From Kalaharituber pfeilii (taxonomy: Eukaryota > Ascomycota > Pezizomycetes > Pezizales > Pezizaceae): a DNA stretch of 64,000 bases. Of this stretch, positions 34,825 to 47,462 are shown one piece after another. Position 1 is the first letter of the stretch; each line of letters starts with the position of its first letter. The DNA lies in assembly GCA_015179045.1 (NCBI GenBank), contig WHUZ01000007.1:248001-312000 (forward strand), in the 5' to 3' direction. The notes under the pieces are model-generated. The model was not told where the DNA came from. It saw only the letters and a program-made list of their open reading frames with translations, and did no database searches. A program made the translations under genes and the position numbers.

Positions 34825-36637
34825 AGTGGTTGTTACTGAATAATATTGAGAATGGTTACCAGAGGTTATCAGAGAAAATACACCAACCAAACTAGGCAGG
34901 AACCGTGAGGTACCTTTTTCAACCCTGCGAAATTTATTAGTAAGTAAAATCCGAATTACCACGACTAAACGCCCCACACATCACCGCAATATATGCGTAT
35001 CAACTTACATGCAATATGCCCCATCCAGGTCAAAGAGCTGTAATACAGCAAGAGCTCGCGAGTGATGTACTGTAAAAGCTATCATGATGCTCATGGTTCT
35101 TCATTCAGATGCAGACTCCAACTCAGATTTAGAGGAAATGGCCAAAGGTACACTTCTTACGTCAATACAATGTTCCAGGGTGAATTGACGCATAAAGAAG
35201 ACATAAATATGAATAGGATATGTGTGCGTTATTTGTGGTTGTAGATGCGCGCTGAAGGTTGATGCGAATCGAGATGTGCATACGCAGATGCTGCATATGG
35301 TGCGAAATGTCGTGGGTGTATGCAGCAAAGTACATGTAGGTTACTAACTGAGCTCCAGTCTCGAGTCGATTAATGCTATTTTGACTGGTAAAAGAACTTA
35401 CCTAACCTATGCTGGTAAGTTGCGCCACCATCCATTGCGCCAATGAACGAAGGGGCTAAGGCACTAAAATCGTTTCAGTTACACTACTATGTGTAGGATG
35501 GCTACATGATGACTCAGCAAGTAGCTTGAATGTTTTCGGCCTCGCTCCAGAAAGCTTTAGTTAATCTAGCAAAGCCTCTGCACCATTGACGATTGTTTTT
35601 TTAGCTTGTTGGGGTATGTTAGCATCTACCTGATGCCACTGAAAAATCAAAACTAGGTTCTATCTCAGCCCCAGCATAATGTTTACTTTGATGCTTCATC
35701 ATTGACTGACCGTGGGTCGAGATTACCGATTGTGTTGTGGTTGAGTATAATCCTGAATATAATTAGACTCTGAGTAGGAGGATTTTGTATTCATGTCTTT
35801 CACCATCTGCTTGGAGGCCTAATAGAGAGTTGGATGAACAGTAACGCGCGGAATTCTGACTATTATCCTGAACATCACCGCTGTGATGAACCTGAGGAAA
35901 TGCTCCAGGTTATGTTGACAGCTATAGCTGAGATATATGTGTGTCCTTTATTATAATTAGATAGCAACATATCTACTTGCTGAATAACTAGCTTAGACTG
36001 CTACATTGTGAATTGACCACAGTATCCGTGACACTGAATTGTACCCATAATTGAAATTGCTCCACTGGCAGTGACAGTGCAATGAGATCCTTGATGAGAA
36101 TCTCCTATTTTGGACAACCTGATAATCTATATTTAGATGTCAAGACTGTCGTACTCGTTAACCTGGAAAGTGGAAGATCTCAAATGGGGACAGTAGCACT
36201 GATTTTTAAACGGTCATGACGATACCCAGAATTGCCATAGCTGGTGATAGTGAAGCTTTTCTCCAGCTTCACATTCAATAGTCTTGAGTTCGAGTGCCTA
36301 CTCCGAAGACTTCGATCGTGTTATCCATTGAGAGAATCCGGATGCATGTTTGTGGGATTTGTCATCACAAGATATCCAAAACCTCACTATTGAGGGTTAC
36401 TGAAGACTGCTTGCGGTTTTAGCATCAACAGCATTAAATCTAGATCTAGCTATACACCGATAATTAGCACTGTTGGTTACATGAGATGATGCTCAACAAT
36501 GGGTAATGGGCACACGCTATGTTTGTCCGCCAATTGTAGTCGTGGAATCCTGCAGCCAGCTTGAGAGTGTGCGTATTATAAGGCTTCCAACATAGCATGG
36601 TACTTGCTGGCGACCCATATTGAATGCATACTTCTGA
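34825..36637. other. gene-free intergenic DNA
   Basis: No supported gene. Around 36236-36300 there is a stretch with a box B-like GAGTTCGAGTGCC and a local GTGAAGCT/AGCTTCAC inverted repeat, but no tRNA fold. Otherwise nothing recognised. Confidence 0.4.
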
Positions 36638-36648
36638 GCACTCGAAGG

Positions 36649-36705
36649 TTTTTTTTTTTCTTTTTTTTTTCTAATTCACGTGACCCCGCGTGCAGCTGTT
36701 CGGCG
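36649..36705 (-). mobile_element. Family B mini-retroposon
   Basis: Minus strand: CGCCGAACAGCTGCACGCGG, GGTCACGTGAATTAG, then an A-rich tail of about 22 with one G. Flanked by CTCGAAGG on the plus strand (36641-36648, 36706-36713), or 11 bases GC(A/G)CTCGAAGG allowing one mismatch, in which case the body is three bases shorter. The 5' end lacks the GCCCTGCCATG start of longer copies. Confidence 0.75.
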
Positions 36706-36719
36706 CTCGAAGGTTAGTA

Positions 36720-36861
36720 GAGGTGACCCTGGCTATAGTGAAGGGATGGGCAAGCTTCTTTGTCTACACAGGTAAAGAAAGTGCCCTCGCTATAGTGAAA
36801 ACTGGTTATCGTGAAGAAAACCGGTCAGATTCTTGGCCTTCATTATAGCCAGGTTCACCTG
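36720..36861. mobile_element. 142-bp pogo/Tigger-like MITE
   Basis: Short element with about 25-bp terminal inverted repeats: left GAGGTGACCCTGGCTATAGT, right (inverted) CAGGTGAACCTGGCTATAAT, both continuing into GAAGG. TA lies outside both ends (36718-36719, 36862-36863). A subterminal CTCGCTATAGTGAAAACTGG repeats the core. It is too short to code. Only six bases separate it from the target duplication of the family B insertion to its left. Confidence 0.82.
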
Positions 36862-36863
36862 TA

Positions 36864-39524
36864 TTCGATAGAAGGGTTAAATCTCTGTCCGATAGGCTGG
36901 AACGTGTTCAACGTTCCGTACTGGGGGATAGTGCCCTACAAGGCTAGTTCCATAACCGGCCCGAGTCTCTTGAAACCATGCATTGCGATCGGGGTAATCT
37001 GGTTGGCACGACCCCAGCCGGGCTACGATCGGGGGATGTTAAGATAAGCCCTTTGGTACCAGACTAGGCATGTACATATATGTACTCTTCCAATGTGAGA
37101 TTCAAAGAGGCAATCAGGATAATCATGGTTGCCATGATATGAGGTTAAAATGAAGGAACCTAGCTTCGGACTTTTCCAGATCATGACATGATCAATGAGA
37201 GATATAGGGTGGCCTGCACTCAGGACTGTCCAAGGCCCAGGGTTTGGGCAAGAGACTGCAGCTGGATCTCATTCTTTGTAGATTCAGGATGAGGCCAAAT
37301 GGACCGGCAGGCCCGATACTAGGGCTGATACAGGCAAGAAGATTATATAAGCCTCCAGCAGATCATCCTAGCCATAGTCTGCATCGGTACTAGTAGGCGA
37401 ATCGCGGCTAGTGCCTAGCCTAGGCTAGCCCCATCAGGTGGGCTCTGGGGCTCCCATCAGTGAGTGACAAAGTGCACAACACTCTTTCCTAAACATCAAA
37501 GCCCCATGAACCTCCAATACTATGATCTCCTGACCGTGCGTGTGGCACTGCATGGTGAGTGTTTTCTTCCTAAATTAATCCTAAAACTTGATGAATATAA
37601 GCTCACATATTTTCTCTCATAGGTATAGCCGTTATCGTCAACTAGAACCGTTGCCATGAACCTTCTTTCAGCGAACCAGTCAAACATACTTAAATAGATT
37701 CACTGTCCATGAGCTCCAAATGGACATCCCAAATGGCAACATGAGATCATGATACAGTATCAAAATCCACACGATATCTTGATTGAAGTGCATGTACAGT
37801 GGCTAGACTGGAACTACATGAGGACAAGCACACGTTGTCATGGCTTGCCTTTTTAGATATGTTGCCCGCAGTTCCTATAGATACGCATTTAAGCGTTAGC
37901 TTCGCGGACCCCTAACCTACAGCCAATCATGAACTGACTGAGTATGTATGAAAATGTTTCTATTGACTACTGGGTTGCTATGGTTAACAACGAAAAGACT
38001 AATTGGGCACGGCCGCTGCCCTTCGTTACGCTAGATGCCTCTGCAAAGCACGTATATGCACCAGTCTGGCACAAATTTCTATTTTCATGAGTAGCCACTA
38101 GCATATCTAGGGCCCGCCGGAAATGATTTGAACTTTCGGCAATGAAAACTAAAACATCGTCACCTGTTGATATATACAGTCTTTCGGCTAAGCACAACCC
38201 ACGATCTATTCATGGAACATGAACTGCAAGCCATTGCATCCGCTTGTTACGAACAATCGGAAAAAGGTTGAACAAATTTACATGTGGTGACGAATATTGG
38301 AGTAGTATACTCTTATCCCGGAATAGTTACAACGTCCGACGGCGGTGCAATGGACGCCCAGGTGAACAAATTGATCTCTGTTACTTACAATCTATAAAGT
38401 GGGCGACCGTCAGGTTTATTCTTACGGATTATCAATTTGTTGCTTCTACGATGCACAAGATCAGATGATGATGAAAAAAAAGCAGGAGTGTACTTTTATG
38501 TATCAGTCGCTCCGATTCTGCCCCTCGACATATTATTTGGCCAAGTGACATATCAATGTCTTCGATAGGCTTAGTGGGTGCAAGACTAGGTTTGGCGCTG
38601 TCAGCCCCTCCCATCGCAAGTCAAGCTGAACTGCAACGATATTAACCCCATAGAGGTACCTATAGTTATATATACATATACACTCTAAGTATCTTTGGCT
38701 TTTACCATATTGTTACGCTTCGCGGTCTTATTATTTGCATACAGTTCTATACAACCGCAGACGACTGGAATGCGCCATACCTGTATACATGTATGTACCC
38801 AGTTGAGGTCTGGCTGCAGCTGGTACCGGCCGGTCGATATTTCTATTTGACCACAACCATAAAAAGAGGAGGTACTAGGTATTTTAAACCTGCTACTGAA
38901 TCAGTCAGCCGTGGGAGAAATCCTTCCTCAATTTTATACTGATGAACAGCAGTTTTTGAGGAGAAATGGGCACTTGAAAAGATCTACTTGATCTGAATAG
39001 CCTCAAGTAAGCGCTTTCCAGGTGAGCTGCTTCCCTGTTGAAATTTTCTCATACCTATTTACCTATTTTCTTTGCCAGAGAAATTCACGAAATATGTGAT
39101 GATAAGCAGCTATAAATCTCAAGGTGTGTTATATTGATGTTTGATTATGGTTTGTAGACTACTGCAGGGCTCACCATGACTAGAAAACCTGCCTCTTACT
39201 CCGCATCTCAAGGCTGGAATCTGAACTACTTGCGCAGAGTTCGTGAGGCTTCAAATTCTACCTCTACAAGGTAGCTGTAATAGCTCAAGTACCCACTAGG
39301 TACAACACTTTTCATTCTGGAACATACTTAGACAACATGGTCCTGGCATGCTTTTTATCTAATGGCTATTATCGAATCATTTGATAGAAATTTCGAACTT
39401 CAACATTTACCTAGGCTGAACAGGAAACATAATCCCCTCTCTCTATAGAGAGGAACAATCAATCGAATATAGAACTTCATCCACAGGACAAGTGAGGAAA
39501 GTATTAACAATTAGCATGCTCCGT
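36864..39524. other. gene-free intergenic DNA
   Basis: No supported gene. Frames at 37967-38197 and 38432-38614 lack domain features. The last part, about 39300-39524, presumably holds the 3' UTR of the RRM gene. Confidence 0.4.
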
Positions 39525-41452
39525 TTATCCCACTGACTTATCTTTACACCCTTTCATCGTTATGGAGGTGGATCCATCAACTACAACTGGAGCAGTATAC
39601 ACTGAAGCGTCCGGACTGTGAGCGGAACCTGCAGATCTTTCCACTGGGCCAGCTGCTCTTTCACTTTGCTCCCCTCTCCCTGGACCGCCAATAGTAGTAT
39701 CCGGCCCTAACTTTGTTGCACAGAATTTATCCATTTTCACCCTTATAGGGCGCCCTTTAAAAATGGAGTTATTGAAACGGAGGCAAGCCTGCTCAGCTCC
39801 TTCCGGAGTCTCGAATATCGCTGTTGCATAGCCTTTTGCTCGATTATCCACATTGCGAGGTACGTCAACTCTGATGCATGTCTCGAGATATTCTTTCAGC
39901 TCCCTCCATGTCGTGTCGTATGGAAGGTTTCCAATGAACACGCTACGACATTCGGTCCGAACGGCGCCATGAGCTAAGTTAACAGGTAACCCATTTGGCG
40001 GAGTTACATAAACGGGTGAGGGGGTAATGTGAGGATATTCTGGGTTGAAAGGCATTAGAAAAGGACCTGGCGCATTTGGGTGTGAAATGACAAGGTTTCC
40101 GGTATTTACCCCCGTATCTGATACTGAACGAAAGGTTGACTGGCTCCCCGTCGACGCTGATCCCATCATTGGCCCTTGATAGACTGGCACTGGGAGGTTA
40201 AGATACGGGAGGGGGTAAGGGTCACTGATATTTTGGACGGGTATACTACCACCTGCAGTTGCTAGCCTCAGCTGATTAAACCTCTCAAAGTGTTCAGCTG
40301 CTAGCTGGTGGGCATTCACTGCCTGGTTGTTAGCCTGATTCCCGATATCCCTATGGATATAAAACTGTCGCTGATATTCCTCAAGTATATCCACCCGACC
40401 ATGACGCCAAAGTTCATCCATTGCCTTAAAAAGATCATTTGCCTTGCCAAAGTGATAACTTGCTTTGGCTAAGTGCTGCATGTATGCCTGCACGTAGGTG
40501 TGATGGTAATGTGCCTCGATATCTAATGGGTTCGCATTTGACGGAAGCGAACGAGAGATTGCCGGTGGGTCTTGAAATTCCGGGGGCAGGTGTTTGTAAG
40601 GCTCATCTATTGATATCACATCCACAGGGTGAGGAGGCTGGTACGGAAAGTTCGTTGCATGAGGAAGAGTCTTGGGGTCGCTCTGTTCGAGGCCGGTCAT
40701 TGATGAACCACCGACAGGGCAGCCATATTTGAGATTTCCCAGTTTTGTCACCAATGCCCTTCCATGCCATTCAAAGCCATCAAGCGCATCTAGGGAATAG
40801 AAATTATCGCGGTCAGCGCTTCAGCTCATCGAAATATCACAACCTCTAAAACTGAAGGATGACGATCACCCCAAGGCAGAAAGACGTCCTTACCCTTGAC
40901 CTTCTCGGCTTCTCTCAACCCTTTCACCCTGACATATCCAAATCCTCTTGACCTCCCGTCTTTTGAGGAATATATTTCCGCTCTTTCAACATTTGGGGTT
41001 ATCCTGCGGACAAGATCTTTGAGATCTTGCCATTTTTCCCTCCAAGGTATCTGAAATGACGGTAATCAGCACATAATCCATTCATTGCTTACCACATCTC
41101 AGCGGAGGACAACGGAAAAATCTCTCTTTCAGTGTCGGGGAAATACTCTACATACGTTTCCAATAAGGATTACGTATTGGTCCGTACTATCTCCGGATGA
41201 CTGCATCACAACGTTGCCCATTTTCCGCGATGTCATGCGATACGCCCTGGTCGCTGGCGTGTCGTAAATCTCGACAGTTGCTGGTTCTGGGTGCGATAAG
41301 GGCGTTGTGAAAGGTTGGGAATGAGGAAAAGTAAGGTGGGAGTGAGATGGCTCGAACGCTTTTGGAGGTACGCCTTCATTGCTTGCAGGTGTGCTGCCTG
41401 GGTCTTCGGGACGCAGTATGTGTGGGTTTATTTCCTCTTGCTCTTCCGCCAT
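39525..41452 (-). CDS. RNA-binding protein with two RRM domains
   Basis: Three exons on the minus strand: 41452-41156, 41050-40894 and 40789-39525, giving 572 residues. Introns are about 105 bp each with GTATGT/CAG and GTAAGG/TAG ends, and the frame is kept. RRM1 (about residues 92-168) has RNP2 VILIGNIP and RNP1 RSRGFGYVRV; it spans both introns, which supports the splice model. RRM2 (about 432-505) has RNP2 VFIGNLP and an RNP1-like KGYATAIF. Between them lies a Pro/Asn-rich linker with a helical segment (EEYQRQFYIHRDIGNQANNQ). The tandem RRMs and length recall fungal Gbp2/Hrb1-like hnRNP proteins, which package mRNA for export, but no Arg/Gly-Ser region is present, so the exact orthologue is uncertain. 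The ATG at 41452 begins MAEEQEE. Confidence 0.87.
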
Positions 41453-43490
41453 GTTGGCTATCCGAAATACTAGCTCGTAAGATTCAACTATAAAGTTAGT
41501 ATTTTTCCGTCCCTTGCTATTTTATTCTCGCATTGCCTTGGTATTGGACAGTATGCTTCAACAATGAACATCAAATGCAGTGCATGGAAATTCAAGAGGA
41601 AGGAAGCATATATAATGAGTAGGGCTCGTGCATGCAGTTGTTGATTAATTGGGATAGCAAATGGCTGAATTTGTCGACAGACGACCTTGCCAATAGTTAA
41701 CGATCACGCAACACAGATGCCTGTAGCAAACTGGGCTATAACAGAATGCAGTGAAGCTAAATTGAATGTACATATGTCCATTGCTGGCTTAGCATAGCCA
41801 TAAGATCGAAGATGGATTAAATCTCATAATCATCTCGAAGAGATGAGAAGAATGTAAGAAATGAATGCGAAGCAAAAGTGAATTGACAACATGAAACTAA
41901 CTTTATGGGTATATCTAGGTAAATCGTATCTACTTTGCCTCCGAAATTATAGGTTGACTGCGGCAGCTCACGGTCGTGATTAGCTGTTTGTGTACTGCTC
42001 GACAATTAGCATAAATGGAATGATACAGCCCGTTTCCCTCGCCATGTTTGAAGACGACTGCAGTTTTTGACTATGATTGAACCCATGCGGAACCTCGCAA
42101 TGACGCTATGCTGGATTGATAGGAAGCTTTGGAAGCGATTATATGCATTAAATATTTGCGCCAAATGCAGTAATTCTTTTTCACGAAGATTTCGTATTGT
42201 ATCAGTTAGAGAGCTCCCAGCAGGAACCTTGCCCAAATCGGGGTCGAGGTATTACGTACAGGTTTGTCATTTTTTGGGATTAGGTAAGTTTGCATTTTTC
42301 GTGTCGTGATTATTAGGCTCAAAGCTGATTGACTGAGGTGTTATGGATTGTCCATGGCCATTGACGGGATCCGTAGAAGGTGATCGTACTGCCATAAATC
42401 CAGACCGACATTTGCAGGCGAAGAAACCTCCCGGGCAAGAAATTGTTTCCGCATGTCACTCGATCCCTCATAAACAAAATGAAAAGGCCTTGCTTACCTT
42501 GCAGGTATGCTAATGTGGATAGTATGGAGATTTATAGCAGATGCACCTGAGGAGCTAGTGGCAGAAGCAGAACCAAAGTCCTTTCTCACATGCGCCGTGC
42601 TAGGTGCATAAGCTACGATTCACCCGGCCCCGTACAAATGTAGCCACTTGTTACAGTTCCTGACCGCAATCCCCTCTGAACACTTGAAAATGGACCCCAC
42701 ACTCACTTATAAGGCTGCCGATAGTTGGTAAATGTTGGCGTGTATGATTGCGTCCAAATTAAAAGGCATTCACAAGTATGAAGGTAAGAAGGGTCCCACT
42801 TGAGCTAAACAAAAAGAAAAACAAACAAATTGACTTGAAGCGATTTGACTAGTTGGTTCACAGGTTATCTCTTTATCGTAGAATAAAAAAAAAAAAAACT
42901 TTGGTGAGCAGGAATCGATCTGAAAACATAGTATGCCGGGAATCTTCGTTGCTTTATATGAAAGGAATCGCCAGACTTTTCCTCATATTTTGCTCACCAA
43001 GAGGAACTCAAAATAGCTTTGAGGCACAATATCGTCTTGCGGAATTAAGAGGCCACACTCCTGAATGGAAGCGCTCACCAAAGTCACCACTCGGTATATG
43101 TGCGCTTTGCAACTTTGTGTTCCCGAACCTGACATGCAGGTTATCGCTCTTACAAACACGAAATATCATATTTTAACCCTTACACATTCAAACAACTGAC
43201 AATTCGTGTCATCATGATTAAGTTCACACCCTTTAACACCCAGTCGGCTTTGTGCTTGACTGGAACCAGCAGCTACCAGTTCGTTCTACAATTTTAAAAC
43301 GATCCCCCGAATGAGAAGTATCCGTCACAAGTCACTTCGGCTCATCCATGACAAGTATACAACCACGTCAGGATGGACTGGAGTAACTCGCCTCTCGTTC
43401 ATTCATCGAACCCAGCTTACAAAACTTCGTTCAGTCCACTCAGGTCAACTTAACAGAGATGCATTGCCTTCTGCCGTGATTATTCATCTT
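41453..43490. other. upstream region of the RRM gene and gene-free DNA
   Basis: No supported gene. Opposing frames at 42006-42236 (-) and 42067-42309 (+) overlap and have no domains. A run of A at about 42887-42898 lacks any family A or B body. Confidence 0.4.
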
Positions 43491-43502
43491 CTGCAAAGGC
43501 AG

Positions 43503-43543
43503 GTTTTTTTTTTTTTTTTTTTTTTATCATTAATCGCATGCCG
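43503..43543 (-). mobile_element. Family A hairpin/poly(A) mini-retroposon, copy 6 (strongly 5'-truncated)
   Basis: Minus strand: only CGGCATGCGATTAATGAT of the body remains, followed by about 22 A. It is flanked by a perfect 12-base duplication, CTGCAAAGGCAG on the plus strand (43491-43502 and 43544-43555). This copy shows that the insertion boundary at the 3' side is fixed by the poly(A) while the 5' end varies. Confidence 0.8.
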
Positions 43544-43555
43544 CTGCAAAGGCAG

Positions 43556-46500
43556 CGAATGATTCATACTTTTGTATCGACTAATCAGGCATTAAGAGGG
43601 TACAAAGCATAACATAGGCACCAGAATCACAATTGGCTAGAGTATGAACTCTTAAACCAGAAACTAGCATCCATATTGCCAAAGCAAGTTTAGTTGTACC
43701 GTTTGAGCGCAAATTCCAAGAATCAGTAAGCTGAATGCTAACTGTTAATTGACCTTTAGGGGAACTATTCGTTCTATTATTCTGCTAGTACGGAACGGTA
43801 TTCCGTCGATCTTATTTAACTCTCTAGTAAATAGACATGATAGTCCTTTACGATTCTCGTAGACTCATGCCCAGCCTTAGTTCCAGCAACACTGAAAGCC
43901 CTAGAACATATCAAGAATTCAAAACGAGTGGTAATGGGAGATGCAGACAACAGAATTTTGAAGCAGCTAGCGAAATTCGCACTCCTTGTCCCACCGTGCA
44001 ACAATCAATGTTTCACCACTCGGAGTAACCTCGACTCGAGGACCTTTTGTTTGCACATTACAAATGCTAATCTAACTCTAAGCTAGTTTATTCATACTCA
44101 TATGCGGTCAGGCTGCAGCTTTTCAGGTCCTACACCGGCTCGGCAAATGCTTTGGACCAAGTGTGGTGATAGGCACCCCACTTCGCCGATGTGTGTGGTG
44201 AACGCATTCCAGATGTGACAGCCTTTGACTTTGAGCAGATGCTAATAGATTAATTGAACAATCTATGCTTTCATAAGAATTGCTGCTCTCCAAGTTGCGG
44301 ACGCTGCAAAAATTCCAGGTTAGGCAAGCTTCTGAACGATGTTTCGGATAATGATAGCATCCGAAATTTGAATTCACCTTAGGCCTTCTGAGATCGAGAT
44401 TTTCATTCCATGCTCACATGTATCCAGATATAGCACAATGTGTAACCCCAGAAATAGGAGAAAAGGCTCACTGGTTTAGCATTCTCGAGGTCACACTTGT
44501 GGTACGGCTAGTACAGCCAACCGCGAGAGGATGATTCTCATGCCGGTTGCCCAGATCAATCACAGATTGAAGTCAAGGCATCAACTTGGACGCCACTTAC
44601 ACATTAGGAATTGATCGTACTCCCCTCATGTTATTGTCACTCTGCTCGGCCGCCAGTGATATGGAGAATATTTGACGGGCAATTATTCCAACAAGGGTAT
44701 GAATACTAGGCGGCTGCAATCAGCAATAACAGATACTAGTAACCACAAAGCCGTCACTGCAGGCTACCGTCCGTTACGTTGGCAACGGCTCCTATCAATG
44801 AGCCTTGCTGGTTGGATGATGACTGTAGAACTTATGCCATGCCATTGCCTAGACCCGGGCCGTTAGTTCCATGCAATTAACCTGTATACCTTACAGATAT
44901 GGATATTTCACACATACACAGACAATAAAAAACGTTGAAAGCTAACTCATAGGTGGTTGGAGCGGCAACTTACATCACTGTGGACTGGTCGGCCTACTTT
45001 TGCTGAAGATGGGAGGAAACAGTTTGGCCGCGTCTGGGGTTATAGCAGAGAGCCGAAGCTAAATTGAGATAGAACTATCCGGTAATCACGGCGCCCGGAT
45101 GCATATGATTTTCGTACTCTCCTATGGACCAAAGTAAAGGGAAAGCTGTTAACGAGCTTGGCTGCAGAGGAAATGAGTTGGTCTGGTAGTTGAGAAGCCG
45201 GCTGCATTGGGAGAACCCAATATCCACGACTTGGGTAGCTCATGATGACCATTTCTGCGTAACGGGTTCATCCCATGCGTTGGACTTGACACACGTGGAG
45301 ACCATGGCCATGGGATGATTCTATATTTTATCACACCCGAAATGCAAATATTGCGGTAGTTGCAGGTAGGTCTTTTTCAAGTGGTTGTTGACGATTTACA
45401 TGTATGCCTTTCTAATACTCTGTTCTACCACATGAGACCGCCCCGCAGAATTACTACTCGGCGATTATATATTATTTCGAAGTTTTAAACATAAGACTCT
45501 TGAGGCCTTGTAACCAAAGTTGCGTTCGACCTTGTAGATGGACAGTCGAAGCCTCTAATGCTACTTGGACCAATCAACCGTGTAGCTCACCTTAAGTATG
45601 ATCTATCAAACGAATCCCTTCAGATCATACCAGGCAAAGTTAGAATAACGAGATTCATCTAAGACCCTGCCACCGTTACAATCCAGAGGCCCAGCAGTTC
45701 GTACCCGCAGTCTTCTGGAGGCGGGTATCGAGATTACTTGATAGATCGTTAGCGGCTCTCTCTGCGACGTTAGATACAGCCTCATGGCAATAAGTGATGC
45801 ACCGATGCCATAGGCGGTTACGAGACTAGCCATAGGCCCCATTTGCAAGTACCTGAGAGGTGCTCCATGGCCCTGGGGGCTTCTCAAGCTGTCTAGTCCT
45901 GCATGACCTGCCACTAAGCTACCTTCTGCCAGCACAGCTTAGGCAAGCGTCACTTCATACAGTGTTAGCCATCCAATACAAGGCAGGCTCAAGCACAACG
46001 ATCGCTAACGCGGTGCCGTTGACCAAAACCAGAGGTTTGGGTTAGCTGAACATTTCGGATACCGGGCGCCTGCCTTGCTAACTGTTAAGCGCTTCTTTGG
46101 TAGGAGACTACGGGTGGCAGTTGGCTACTTGCCAGGTCACTTACATTACTCTGCAGCCTGCAACCAGTGAGTCCAATGTCCATTGATATCAGATATCCAG
46201 CTTCCCTCAACTCCCAGTACAAAAGCCGTGTCCTCGTGCAGTTAACTTATTGCTATACGCAACACAGTGGCACTCATGTCTTCGAATTTGGACAGTATGG
46301 GCGCTCCCAGGCGCTGTGACCATATGAAGAGTCAGTTTCAGGGCCACCCAGAAGCTGCGAACCGAACTCTCAGTCTGGTGATGACGCCACTTCCTACTGA
46401 TTGCTTACCCAATCTGAATGCAGTACCAGGAACCGGGTGAGCACTTTGATTTCCAGAACGGCAGCATAGCGCTGATCCCTACACACTCCGCCCACACCGG

Positions 46501-46892
46501 TTCAAAGTGACCGAAATAATCATTCAGGTCACCTATGAAGACTACCGATAGGCTCGAAAGGATTACATGTTAGCACCATACCCTGGCCGTGAGGAATCTG
46601 GGCACAAAAGCAACGTTGCAGTCGATAGCTGACAAGCAGTAGTTCCTGCGGTCAAGTGATTTGAATCTGCCAAATACTATAAAGTTTGAACATAATCTCA
46701 TGAGGAACGAACATGTGGCCAAGCTCTGGACATGACCTGGCTATGATCACTCTTACTTAACCAATACCCATTCATACGGTTGTCTAGTCTGGCTTGGTGA
46801 TTGTGCATATTCCAGCTAGAAATTTTAGTGGCATGCAAGTCGAGCGAACAGTTTGCCACACGTCCCGTCGTAGCCCTATGGTGATACTGTTG
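43556..46892. other. gene-free intergenic DNA
   Basis: No supported gene. The longest frame, 45606-45935 (-), starts with GTG and has no recognisable domain. Composition near 44500-46600 is somewhat richer in G+C than the other deserts, without identifiable repeats. Confidence 0.4.
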
Positions 46893-46960
46893 CCCTGCCA
46901 TGGCGAACAGCTGCAAGCGGGGTTATGTGATATAAAAATAAAAAAAAAATAAAAAAAAAA
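46893..46960 (+). mobile_element. Family B mini-retroposon
   Basis: GCCCTGCCATGGCGAACAGC, then a TGCAAGCGGGGTTATGTGATAT body and an A-rich tail interrupted by T. The 5' start coincides with the duplication-defined start of the copy at 14085. No target duplication was found; the tail has expanded into AT-rich DNA up to about 46980. Confidence 0.65.
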
Positions 46961-47307
46961 TAGTAATAATAATTATAAAAGGTTGACACAGCAATAGACA
47001 AAGGCATAATGTAGGAAATAGGAATAATAACCAGATTAGCATAATTCACCGCCTACATACGAGAATAATAGAATGGACAAATAAATAAATAATAATAAAA
47101 AAAAAAGAATAAAAAAAAACACTCCTGACAACGCCAAACCAGGAATTCATCCCATTTGTTACCATAAGGATAGTTTGAGGGCTCAGACGAACTAGGCTCA
47201 TACGCATATACGGCTTCGAAGCTATGCATGAGCTGCATAGGTATCTCATTTTTTCGAGTGAACGGCATACACACAAAGCACACCGGCTACGTGCCTTAGA
47301 GGTGTGC
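46961..47307. other. AT-rich intergenic DNA
   Basis: A-rich low-complexity stretches (46925-46980, 47080-47120); nothing coding recognised. Confidence 0.45.
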
Positions 47308-47321
47308 AACTACCCTTGTGT

Positions 47322-47385
47322 TCTCACCATAGCCCACAGGGCGGCATGTGAGTAATGATTAAAAAAAAAAAAAAAAAAAAAAAAA
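47322..47385 (+). mobile_element. Family A hairpin/poly(A) mini-retroposon, copy 7
   Basis: TCTCACCATAGCCCACAGGG, CGGCATGTGAGTAATGATT, then about 26 A, bounded by a perfect 14-base duplication AACTACCCTTGTGT (47308-47321, 47386-47399). The outer stem reads CTCAC/GTGAG instead of CTCGC/GCGAG: both strands changed together, keeping the pairing. It lies about 60 bp beyond the stop of the minus-strand gene 47463-50246, so within or near that gene's 3' UTR. Confidence 0.85.
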
Positions 47386-47462
47386 ACTACCCTTGTGTAT
47401 CACAGTCTACATCATTCTTCATCCTTACTTCCCGAATGCCGAACTGCACCCACAGCAAGGGC

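Noticed and set aside
36236..36345. tRNA gene suggested by a box B-like GAGTTCGAGTGCC
   Set aside because: No acceptor or anticodon stem can be formed at the right distances.
45606..45935. 109-codon minus-strand frame
   Set aside because: Starts with GTG, no domain or neighbours; probably chance in a slightly GC-richer stretch.
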